Position numbers and translations under genes: made by a program
Part shown: one piece after another, positions 1 through 6,284 of the stretch
Layout: each line of letters begins with the position of its first letter
How positions within the stretch are numbered: the stretch's first letter is position 1
The notes under the pieces: generated by a model
Databases searched by the model: none
What the model was told of the DNA's origin: nothing
Seen by the model: the letters and a program-made list of their open reading frames with translations, nothing else
Source: Bacteroidota bacterium
GTDB taxonomy: Bacteria; Bacteroidota; Bacteroidia; NS11-12g; UBA955
Direction of reading: 5' to 3'
Assembly: GCA_005788145.1 (NCBI GenBank)
Contig: SXYY01000061.1
Span: forward strand, 1 to 12,492
Length of the DNA stretch: 12,492 nt

Positions 1-1434
1 ACAACCTTGCCAAATCCACCCGTCAACAACTACGGAAATCTGGTGAACGATCCCAATGTGCCTTATGGTTCAACATGGGTGAATGCCGCTTTGGATCCCG
101 CTGTTGAGCCCTATAGAAAAGGCAGTGTCAAGTCTTGGTTTTGGGGACAAATGGTTACACAGTCGCCAGATATTCAAACCAAAATGGTTTTGTTTTGGCA
201 CAATCATTTCGCAATACAATTTTTGGAAATACCCGATGCCCGTGCTTGTTATGTATACACCAAAGTGTTGTATACGCATGCCTTGGGCAATTTCAAAGAT
301 TTAACGCGCGCAGTGACCATTGACCCTGCAATGTTGTTCTATCTCAACGGCCGTTTGAACACAAAAAAAGCCCCTGATGAGAACTATGCTCGCGAACTGC
401 AAGAACTATTTACATTGGGCAAAGGACCGAACAGCAAGTTCACCGAAGACGATGTGAAAGCGATGGCGAGGGTATTGACAGGGTGGAGCATCAACCCACT
501 AACGAATCCATTTAGTACAGCTTTTGTGAGTGTGAACCACGACAGTTCCGATAAGCAATTCAGTTCGTTTTACGGAAATACCGTGATCAAAGGTCAGACG
601 GGAATCAACGCGGGTAAAACCGAATTGGACGAACTGCTTACAATGATTTTCAAGGTGGATGAAGTGGCCTTGTTCCTTTGCCGGAAGTTGTACGAGTATT
701 TCGTGTATTATGAAATTGACGAAACGGTTGAAACCAATGTGATTGTGCCATTGGCCAAGGTCTTCCGCGACAGTGGTTATAGCATCAAAGCCGTTCTGAA
801 AACGCTGTTGATGAGTGAACACTTTTTTGATTCTTGGAATCGGGCTTGTGTAATCAAAGACCCCATCACCCAGCAAGTTGGGTTTTGCAGGGAAATGGAA
901 TTGAAATTTCCTGCGTCTACAGATTATTTCTTGCTGTATCAGATGTATCAAATGGGCATGAATTTTGGGCAGTTAACCCAGTTGAATTTGGGAGATCCAC
1001 CAAATGTTGCAGGATGGCCTGCATGGTATCAAAAGCCCTTGTTCCATCGCAGTTGGATTAACAGCGATACATTGCCCAAGCGGAACCAGTTTACTGATTA
1101 TTTGTTGTTTATCGGACATAAAGTGGGAACGTATACCATGATTGCGGATGTTTGGATTTTTACCAAGCAATTGAGTAATCCCGGCAATGCAGATGATTTG
1201 ATTGCAGGGTGCGTTTTGCATTTATTGCCAATGTCGATTAGTGCTGCCCAAACCGCTACACTCAAAGAAATTTTATTGCCAGGCGGTATCCCAGATTACA
1301 ATTGGAGCGATGAATACCGCGCCGCCACCGACCCTTCTGATCCAAATTACACCGCGGCAAAGTCTACTGCTACGGTGAAAATACAATATTTGATCAAGTC
1401 CATCATGAATCTCTCAGAATACCAATTGTCATAA
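1..1434 (+). CDS. DUF1800 family protein, 5' end outside window
   Basis: The reading frame is open from the first base, so the gene is truncated on the left and its true start and any signal peptide lie upstream. The TTG at 7 is only an internal Leu codon. Visible DUF1800 hallmarks are a long alpha-helical protein with ENYARELQELFTLG (from 379), LTGWS (about 472-486) and PPNVAGWP (997-1020), followed by a W-x-S-D-T-L-P-K-R-N segment. The N-terminal part that normally opens the family is missing. The molecular function of DUF1800 is not established. Genes of this family are very often followed by a DUF1501 gene, as here with only 3 nt between stop and start, so the two are almost certainly co-transcribed and probably act together outside the cytoplasm. 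The family call is firm; the role is unknown. Confidence 0.9.
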   Translation, partial: TTLPNPPVNNYGNLVNDPNVPYGSTWVNAALDPAVEPYRKGSVKSWFWGQMVTQSPDIQTKMVLFWHNHFAIQFLEIPDARACYVYTKVLYTHALGNFKDLTRAVTIDPAMLFYLNGRLNTKKAPDENYARELQELFTLGKGPNSKFTEDDVKAMARVLTGWSINPLTNPFSTAFVSVNHDSSDKQFSSFYGNTVIKGQTGINAGKTELDELLTMIFKVDEVALFLCRKLYEYFVYYEIDETVETNVIVPLAKVFRDSGYSIKAVLKTLLMSEHFFDSWNRACVIKDPITQQVGFCREMELKFPASTDYFLLYQMYQMGMNFGQLTQLNLGDPPNVAGWPAWYQKPLFHRSWINSDTLPKRNQFTDYLLFIGHKVGTYTMIADVWIFTKQLSNPGNADDLIAGCVLHLLPMSISAAQTATLKEILLPGGIPDYNWSDEYRAATDPSDPNYTAAKSTATVKIQYLIKSIMNLSEYQLS

Positions 1435-1437
1435 GCC

Positions 1438-3024
1438 ATGAAACGCAGATCCTTTTTTAAAGCAAGCGCCGCCGCTGGAACCGTTTTGCCCTTGACATTG
1501 AATGGCATGGGAGTGAAAACCTTCGAAGATTCACCATTGCTGAGATCGTTGGGTAGGCGAAGTGCCGATGGTAAAGTATTGGTTATTATTAATTTGTCGG
1601 GCGGAAATGACGGACTGAATACATTAATTCCCATGGATCAATATTCCAACTTGAGTAAGGCCAGAAACAATATTTTGATCCAAGAGGATAAGGTATTGCC
1701 TTTTTGGGACAAGCCCGCGGCTGGATTGCACCCAAAGCTCACTGGGCTGCGCGATTTGTACAACGATGGCATGTTGAGTGCGATACAGGCGGTGGGATAT
1801 CCCAATCCCAATTATTCGCATTTTAGGGCCGCAGATATTTGGATGAGTGGTTCAGATAGCAATGAAAACTGGACAACAGGATGGATGGGGCGATATTTGG
1901 ATGGACAGTATACAGGTTATCCAAAAGGTTACCCAACCACCGCGATGCCTGATCCGTTGGCGATACAAATTGGCCAAATGGTGTCGCTGGCATTTATGGG
2001 ACCAGAAGTAAATATGGGCATGGCGATCACCGATCCCACCACATTTTATAATTTGGCGAATGGCACCACGGATCCTACACCAAATACCCCGGCCGGCAAT
2101 GAATTGGCTTTTTTGCGATTGATGGCGCAACAGACCAATCAATACGCGACGGTAATTAAGAATGCTGCGACAAAGGGAACGAATAAATCAACCAAATATC
2201 CCACAGGCGGACGTCAGCAATTGGCCGATCAGCTGAAAATCGTTGCGAAATTAATCAGCGGTGGTTTGAAAACCCCTGTATATATGGTGAGCATCGGCGG
2301 ATTTGATACCCACAGCGAACAGGTAGACAGCGCGGACCACAGCGTAGGATTACACGGTACTTTGATGCAACAATTGGGCGATGCAATTGCGGCATTTCAA
2401 GACGACATCAAATTGTTGGGATTGGAAGACCGGGTTGTGGGAATGACCTTCAGCGAATTTGGTAGACGTGTGATGAGCAATGCAAGCAATGGCACTGACC
2501 ACGGCGCGGCAGCCCCAATGTTTGTGTTTGGGAAAGCGGTTCAAAATGGTGTGATTGGCGCAAACCCGACCATTCCTTCAACGGTAACCGTGAACGACAA
2601 CCTGCCCATGCAGTATGATTTTCGGCAAGTATATGCCTCTGTACTTACCGATTGGTTTGAGTTGCCGGCAGCCGATGTAAAAGCAGCCATGGGTGGTAAG
2701 GATTTCAACACCCTACCCATTTTCAAAGCAAACAAAGCGAGCGTGGAGGATTATATTGATTTGGTGAGTCGCATATCGTTGAATCAAATTTACCCTAATC
2801 CTGCTGTGGAGAGCACTAAAATATCCTATTTTACGGAATCCGGACATGTGAAGTTGAGTGTGTTTGATGCTACCGGACAGTTGCTGAAGATATTGAAAGA
2901 CGAGTGGCATGGACATGGCACCTATTTGGTTAATATGGATGTATTTGGCTTGAGGAAAGGCAATTATTACGTGCAGTTATCCCAGGGTGAAAAGCGTATT
3001 ACAGAAGTATTGTTGGTTCAATAA
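1438..3024 (+). CDS. DUF1501 family protein with Tat-like signal and T9SS sorting domain
   Basis: This 528-residue protein starts with MKRRSFFKASAAAG followed by a hydrophobic stretch, matching a twin-arginine (Tat) signal and a '10_TIGR-like' secreted DUF1501 start. The DUF1501 body shows GGNDGLN (about 55-61), GGFDTH (287-292), EFGRR (340-344) and GTDHG (352-356); the Asp/His-rich motifs resemble the metal sites of the alkaline phosphatase/sulfatase fold to which the family has been related. From about residue 448 to the end there is a type A T9SS C-terminal domain: YPNPA, then VKLSVFDATGQLL, GTYLVNMD and a GNYYVQL strand. Such domains send proteins across the outer membrane and usually anchor them on the surface. 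It follows the DUF1800 gene by 3 nt. No clear terminator is visible after it. The family and the export signals are clear; substrate and reaction are unknown. Confidence 0.93.
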   Translation: MKRRSFFKASAAAGTVLPLTLNGMGVKTFEDSPLLRSLGRRSADGKVLVIINLSGGNDGLNTLIPMDQYSNLSKARNNILIQEDKVLPFWDKPAAGLHPKLTGLRDLYNDGMLSAIQAVGYPNPNYSHFRAADIWMSGSDSNENWTTGWMGRYLDGQYTGYPKGYPTTAMPDPLAIQIGQMVSLAFMGPEVNMGMAITDPTTFYNLANGTTDPTPNTPAGNELAFLRLMAQQTNQYATVIKNAATKGTNKSTKYPTGGRQQLADQLKIVAKLISGGLKTPVYMVSIGGFDTHSEQVDSADHSVGLHGTLMQQLGDAIAAFQDDIKLLGLEDRVVGMTFSEFGRRVMSNASNGTDHGAAAPMFVFGKAVQNGVIGANPTIPSTVTVNDNLPMQYDFRQVYASVLTDWFELPAADVKAAMGGKDFNTLPIFKANKASVEDYIDLVSRISLNQIYPNPAVESTKISYFTESGHVKLSVFDATGQLLKILKDEWHGHGTYLVNMDVFGLRKGNYYVQLSQGEKRITEVLLVQ

Positions 3025-3059
3025 TTTTCTGAATACATAGCGGGAAAAAGAAATTATCG

Positions 3060-3067
3060 TATATTTG
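3060..3067 (+). promoter_or_regulatory. Bacteroidota -7 box for tRNA-Gln
   Basis: TATATTTG fits the Bacteroidota -7 consensus TAnnTTTG and sits 15 nt before the first base of the tRNA. Its context, CGTATATTTGC, resembles the boxes before pnuC and nrnA in this window. No convincing TTG -33 element is visible at the usual distance. It probably drives the tRNA and perhaps prs and rplY. Confidence 0.55.
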
Positions 3068-3082
3068 CAGTCCTAAAAAAAT

Positions 3083-3153
3083 TGCCCTATCGTCTAACGG
3101 CAGGACAGCGGTTTTTGGTACCGTACGTCTAGGTTCGAATCCTAGTAGGGCAA
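3083..3153 (+). tRNA. tRNA-Gln (anticodon TTG)
   Basis: The 71-nt sequence folds into a full cloverleaf. The acceptor stem is TGCCCTA with TAGGGCA, the D stem is GTC/GAC around a 9-nt loop, and the anticodon stem GCGGT/ACCGT (one G-U pair) encloses the loop TTTTGGT with anticodon TTG. The variable loop has 4 nt, and the T stem CTAGG/CCTAG encloses TTCGAAT. The discriminator base is A. CCA is not encoded (the next bases are CAA), so it must be added after transcription. TTG reads CAA and, by wobble, CAG glutamine codons. The weak T-A first acceptor pair is typical of glutamine tRNAs. It lies 63 nt before prs on the same strand, with no terminator between them. Confidence 0.97.
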
Positions 3154-3216
3154 CAAGTTGAAGGTTTGATGATATCCGGTGTGTGAAAACACAGCCAGAG
3201 AGAAAGTAAAACAGTT

Positions 3217-4191
3217 ATGACATCACTTATACACCCCGTTAAAATTTTTGCAGGCAGTGCGTCTGCCGCCCTGACCCAGGACATCTGTGATTTTTATGGA
3301 TCTGTCCCAGGTGATTTGACCGTTTCGCGATTCAGCGATGGGGAATTCCAGCCCAATTTCAATGAGAGCATTCGTGGATGCGATATATTTATTGTGCAAA
3401 GCACCTATCCCAACTCAGACAATTTGATGGAGTTGTTGATGGCTATCGACGCAGCAAAGCGTGCGAGTGCCAATTATATCACAGCGGTGATTCCCTACTA
3501 CGGATTTGCCCGCCAAGATCGCAAAGACAAGCCCCGTGTATCAATCGCGTCAAAGTTGGTGGCTGATTTGTTGCAAACAGCGGGTGCGAATCGCGTGATG
3601 ACCATGGAGTTGCATGCGCCACAGATTCAAGGTTTCTTCAATGTGCCTGTGGATCATTTGGAAAGCTCGATCATTTTTGCGCCTTACATCAAAACATTGC
3701 CCCAAGAAAACATTGTGATTGCTGCACCGGACGTAGGCGCATCAAACCGTATTCGCGAAGTTGCCAAAATCTTGAATTTGGGCATGATTATATGTGATAA
3801 GGAGCGTAAGAAGGCCAATGAAATTGCGAATATGACCGTGATTGGGGATGTGGAAGGAAAAGATGTGGTGCTGATCGATGATATCATTGATACAGGTGGA
3901 ACATTGTGTAAGTCATCGGCGATGTTGATGGACAAAGGTGCGAAATCTGTAAGGGCACTGTGCTGTCACCCCGTATTGAGCGGCAAGGCATACGAGAACA
4001 TTGAAAATTCAGTTTTGACGGAGTTGGTTGTTACTGATACCATTCCGTTGAAGCAGCATTCAGATAAAATTAAGGTGGTTTCGGTGGCACCGTTGTTCGC
4101 CAGAGCCATTCGCAATGTACATGAGCATGGAAGTATTAGCTCATTGTTTAAGCAAGTGTTTGCTCACCAGACCAAAATTGAACTCAAGTAA
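3217..4191 (+). CDS. prs: Ribose-phosphate pyrophosphokinase (PRPP synthetase)
   Basis: The enzyme transfers pyrophosphate from ATP to ribose 5-phosphate, making PRPP for purine, pyrimidine, NAD, histidine and tryptophan synthesis in the cytoplasm. At 324 residues it has the usual class I length. It shows the FSDGE segment (39-43), the flexible-loop motif FARQDRKDKPR (97-107), the catalytic-region MELHAPQIQGFF with His133, and the PRPP-binding loop DVVLIDDIIDTGGT (216-229). The ATG at 3217 gives a full-length N terminus beginning just before the KIFAGSAS strand, and no strong ribosome binding site is visible. The 63-nt leader after tRNA-Gln has no clear terminator, so read-through from the tRNA promoter is possible. 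rplY follows after 22 nt, suggesting an operon. Identification is secure. Confidence 0.98.
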   Translation: MTSLIHPVKIFAGSASAALTQDICDFYGSVPGDLTVSRFSDGEFQPNFNESIRGCDIFIVQSTYPNSDNLMELLMAIDAAKRASANYITAVIPYYGFARQDRKDKPRVSIASKLVADLLQTAGANRVMTMELHAPQIQGFFNVPVDHLESSIIFAPYIKTLPQENIVIAAPDVGASNRIREVAKILNLGMIICDKERKKANEIANMTVIGDVEGKDVVLIDDIIDTGGTLCKSSAMLMDKGAKSVRALCCHPVLSGKAYENIENSVLTELVVTDTIPLKQHSDKIKVVSVAPLFARAIRNVHEHGSISSLFKQVFAHQTKIELK

Positions 4192-4213
4192 TTAATTAGA
4201 TAAGTATATAAAG

Positions 4214-4795
4214 ATGAAAACCATTTTTCTTAAAGGCGAATTGCGCTCAGAAGTAGGTACCCGCACTGCAAAAGTGTTGCGTACTGAAGGCAAGGTTCCT
4301 TGCAACATGTATGGTTTGGCAGACGGCAATATCAACTTTGCTGTTTACCAAGCAGATTTCAAAAACTTGGTGTATACCCACAATGTTTACAAGGTAAAAA
4401 TTGAATTGGATGGCAAAAACTATGATGCCATTCTGCAAGATATTCAATTCCACCCCGTATCAGACATGATTATTCACTGCGATTTTGTTGCAGTTGATGA
4501 GAGCAAGCCCGTGATCATGGAAATTCCAGTTCGCGTGGTTGGTAACGCTCCGGGAGTTCGTGCAGGTGGTAAATTGGTGAAGAAATTGAACCGCTTGCGT
4601 GTTCGAGGCTTGATCAAGAACTTGCCTGATTTCATCGATGTAAGCATTGATACTTTGGAAATTGGTCAGTCTGCAAAAGTGGCTCACGTTGAAGTTTCTG
4701 GTTTCGAATTGTTGGATTCGCCCGCAAACGCGATTTTGACAGTTAAGACAACCCGTGCTTTGATGCAGGCAGCTGCAGAAGCGGGCATGAAATAA
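4214..4795 (+). CDS. rplY: 50S ribosomal protein bL25, CTC form
   Basis: bL25 binds 5S rRNA in the large ribosomal subunit. At 193 residues this is the long CTC/TL5 form. An N-terminal bL25 domain (about 1-95) begins with LKGELRSEVGTRTAK and contains KVPCNMYG and the 5S-contacting ILQDIQFHPV region. A C-terminal beta-rich TL5 domain (about 100-185) contains VPVR-like IPVRVVGNAPGV and GGKLVKKLNRLRVRG. The start at 4214 is the only ATG that keeps the whole N-terminal domain. It sits 22 nt after prs and is followed within 20 nt by a strong terminator, so it is the last gene of the tRNA-Gln/prs/rplY unit. In many Bacteroidota a peptidyl-tRNA hydrolase gene (pth) follows; none is present here. Confidence 0.97.
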   Translation: MKTIFLKGELRSEVGTRTAKVLRTEGKVPCNMYGLADGNINFAVYQADFKNLVYTHNVYKVKIELDGKNYDAILQDIQFHPVSDMIIHCDFVAVDESKPVIMEIPVRVVGNAPGVRAGGKLVKKLNRLRVRGLIKNLPDFIDVSIDTLEIGQSAKVAHVEVSGFELLDSPANAILTVKTTRALMQAAAEAGMK

Positions 4796-4812
4796 TTTTT
4801 TGCATGATGCAT

Positions 4813-4843
4813 AAAAAAACCCCGGGCTTGCCCGGGGTTTTTT
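4813..4843. terminator. Bidirectional intrinsic terminator between rplY and sod
   Basis: A perfect 7-bp GC stem, CCCCGGG (4820-4826) with CCCGGGG (4831-4837), encloses the loop CTTG. It is flanked by seven A's on the left (4813-4819) and six T's on the right (4838-4843), so it reads as stem plus T-tract on both strands. It lies 17 nt after the rplY stop and 40 nt beyond the sod stop, and can end both convergent transcripts. Confidence 0.95.
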
Positions 4844-4883
4844 GCTTTAACAGCGTAGTTACAAATAAGATTGAAGTGAATAA

Positions 4884-5489
4884 TTACTTTGTTGCAGCTT
4901 CAAAATGGGCGTTTACTGCTGACCAGTTTACAACATTCCAAAATGCACCGATGTAATCAGGACGGCGGTTTTGGTAATGCAAATAGTAGGCATGTTCCCA
5001 AACATCCAGTCCCAAAATGGGCGCGCCCTTCACTTCCGCGATATCCATCAATGGATTGTCTTGGTTGGGCGTAGATGTAATAACCAATTTGTGGTCGTGA
5101 ACAATCAACCAAGCCCAGCCGCTTCCAAAGCGCGTTGTTGCTGCACTGTTGAATTGCTCTTTCATCGCATCGAAAGAACCAAATGAAGTCACGATGGCAT
5201 CCATCAGGGCTCCCGTTGGCTGTCCGCCTGCGTCAGGGCCCATAATCCCCCAAAAGAAGGAATGGTTCCAATGACCACCACCGTTGTTTCTGATGGCAGG
5301 GGTGTATTTGGAGATATTGTGGACCAAATCCAACAATGAAACTCCCTCTGCCGCGTTTCCTTTTACAGCATTGTTGAGGTTATTGACATACGCTTGATGG
5401 TGTTTGCCGTGGTGAATCTCCATGGTTCTTGCATCAATGTGTGGCTCTAAGGCGTTGTGTGCGTAGGGAAGTGCAGGTAATTCGAACAT
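4884..5489 (-). CDS. sodA: Superoxide dismutase, Fe/Mn family, Mn-type signature
   Basis: The enzyme converts superoxide to oxygen and hydrogen peroxide. The 201-residue length is standard for the family. The four metal ligands are visible: His26 in MEIHHGKHH, His76 in HWNHSFFW, and Asp162 and His166 in DVWEHAYY. Second-sphere residues His30 and Tyr34 are also present. The metal-preference positions look manganese-like: GGGHWNH lacks the Gln that Fe enzymes carry there, while STPNQDNP has Gln143 where Mn enzymes carry their outer-sphere Gln. Cambialistic use cannot be excluded from sequence. There is no signal peptide, so it is probably cytosolic. It diverges from pnuC and has its own promoter at 5518-5549. 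The gene name assumes the Mn reading. Confidence 0.96.
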   Translation of the reverse strand: MFELPALPYAHNALEPHIDARTMEIHHGKHHQAYVNNLNNAVKGNAAEGVSLLDLVHNISKYTPAIRNNGGGHWNHSFFWGIMGPDAGGQPTGALMDAIVTSFGSFDAMKEQFNSAATTRFGSGWAWLIVHDHKLVITSTPNQDNPLMDIAEVKGAPILGLDVWEHAYYLHYQNRRPDYIGAFWNVVNWSAVNAHFEAATK

Positions 5490-5517
5490 GGTCTTGTCTA
5501 TTATTTCTTTAGGTAAA

Positions 5518-5549
5518 CAAAGTTAGGCGAAAGGAGTTTGCTTTTCAAA
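5518..5549 (-). promoter_or_regulatory. sod promoter, TTTG-N20-TAACTTTG
   Basis: Read on the minus strand, TTTG (5546-5549) is followed after 20 nt by TAACTTTG (5518-5525), matching the Bacteroidota housekeeping pattern of TTTG, 17-23 nt and TAnnTTTG. The -7 box ends 28 nt before the sod ATG, leaving room for a short leader. Its -33 element touches that of the opposing pnuC promoter. Confidence 0.7.
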
Positions 5550-5583
5550 TTGGAAAATACAGACTTGCCATAACGTATTTTTG
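5550..5583 (+). promoter_or_regulatory. pnuC promoter, TTG-N23-TATTTTTG
   Basis: TTG (5550-5552) is followed after 23 nt by TATTTTTG (5576-5583), a Bacteroidota-type promoter at the long end of the accepted spacing. The box ends 11 nt before the pnuC ATG, so the leader must be only a few bases and leaves no room for a riboswitch. Confidence 0.6.
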
Positions 5584-5594
5584 CGGGACACCCC

Positions 5595-6284
5595 ATGATT
5601 CCATTGCTCACCGCCCTGCCACAGTGGCTGCAAAAAATTACTTTCACGAACACCGAGTTGGTGGCTGCAATTTTGTCGTTCTGGTGTGTTTGGCTCGCCG
5701 CCAAAAACAACATTCTCAACTGGCCCGTAGCGATGGCAGGATCGGTGTTGTATGTGGTGGTTTTTTACCAAAGCGCTTTGTATTCCGATGCCTTTCTCAA
5801 TGTAATCTTTTTGGGATTTCAGGCTTTTGGGTGGTACAAGTGGAGTCGTAGTGGCTCGCAAAACAAAATGCTGAAAGCCACTGAAAAACTGTCTACTGAA
5901 ACATTGAATCAACCCCTCGTTGCTGAAACAAAACAATGGTTGCCGGTTTTAGTCATTGGGTTGATTTTGTACATCCCTTGGACCTTTTTCGTCAAAAGCG
6001 GGACCATCCAACAGTGGATTTCTCCGGGGTCATTCCAAGCCCCTCGCTTTTTGTATATCGATGCTGCGCTGTTTATCCTGAGTATTTGTGCATTGTATAT
6101 GCAAGGAAAACGCTGGATTCAGCATTGGTACCTATGGATATTGGTCGATTTGATTTATGTACCGATGTACATCTTAAACAACAACTTCATCACGGCCCTG
6201 TTGTATGCGGTGTATATTCCCTTGGCGTTGAAGGGATGCCAACTTTGGAAGGCTAATCTTCGGGAACGTAAAGTAGTTGACTAA
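5595..6284 (+). CDS. pnuC: PnuC-family nicotinamide riboside transporter
   Basis: PnuC proteins carry nicotinamide riboside (some relatives carry other vitamins such as thiamine) across the inner membrane by facilitated diffusion. Uptake is driven by phosphorylation inside the cell. The 229-residue protein has about six or seven hydrophobic segments. It shows the family motifs WLAAKNNILNWPV (33-45), the YSDAFLNVIFLGFQAFGWYKW region (63-83, with the conserved Q-x-x-G-W-Y-x-W) and the late W-x-L-V-D-x-x-Y-x-x-M-Y segment. A polar loop of about 35 residues after the first half (about 84-118) is the most variable part. The ATG at 5595 lies just after a -7 box. The 3' end overlaps the M16 protease gene on the other strand by 32 bp. 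No NadR-like kinase is adjacent, so substrate preference is inferred from the family only. Confidence 0.92.
   Translation: MIPLLTALPQWLQKITFTNTELVAAILSFWCVWLAAKNNILNWPVAMAGSVLYVVVFYQSALYSDAFLNVIFLGFQAFGWYKWSRSGSQNKMLKATEKLSTETLNQPLVAETKQWLPVLVIGLILYIPWTFFVKSGTIQQWISPGSFQAPRFLYIDAALFILSICALYMQGKRWIQHWYLWILVDLIYVPMYILNNNFITALLYAVYIPLALKGCQLWKANLRERKVVD

Noticed and set aside
7..9. TTG as the start of the DUF1800 gene
   Set aside because: The frame is open to base 1 and the N-terminal part of the family is missing, so the gene begins upstream and this is an internal Leu codon.
499..951. Minus-strand open frame of 150 codons opposite the DUF1800 gene
   Set aside because: It is a composition shadow of a well-supported gene, with no recognisable domain or promoter.
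3083..3153. tRNA-Gln as an integration site for a mobile element
   Set aside because: No integrase gene is nearby and I saw no direct repeat of the tRNA 3' end elsewhere in the window. The flanking genes are housekeeping.
3178..3196. Hairpin TGTG-AAAA-CACA in the prs leader as a terminator or riboswitch
   Set aside because: The core stem is only 4 bp with a mismatch beyond it and no T-tract. It is too weak to call.
5019..5028. Palindrome GGGCGCGCCC
   Set aside because: It lies inside the sod coding region and encodes the conserved KGAPIL segment. A regulatory role has no support.
5584..5594. Riboswitch (NAD or TPP type) controlling pnuC
   Set aside because: The likely leader is only a few bases long, and the upstream DNA is promoter sequence shared with sod.
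5523..5936. Minus-strand open frame of 137 codons opposite pnuC
   Set aside because: It lies antisense to a clear membrane-protein gene, shows no family motifs and would include the sod promoter.
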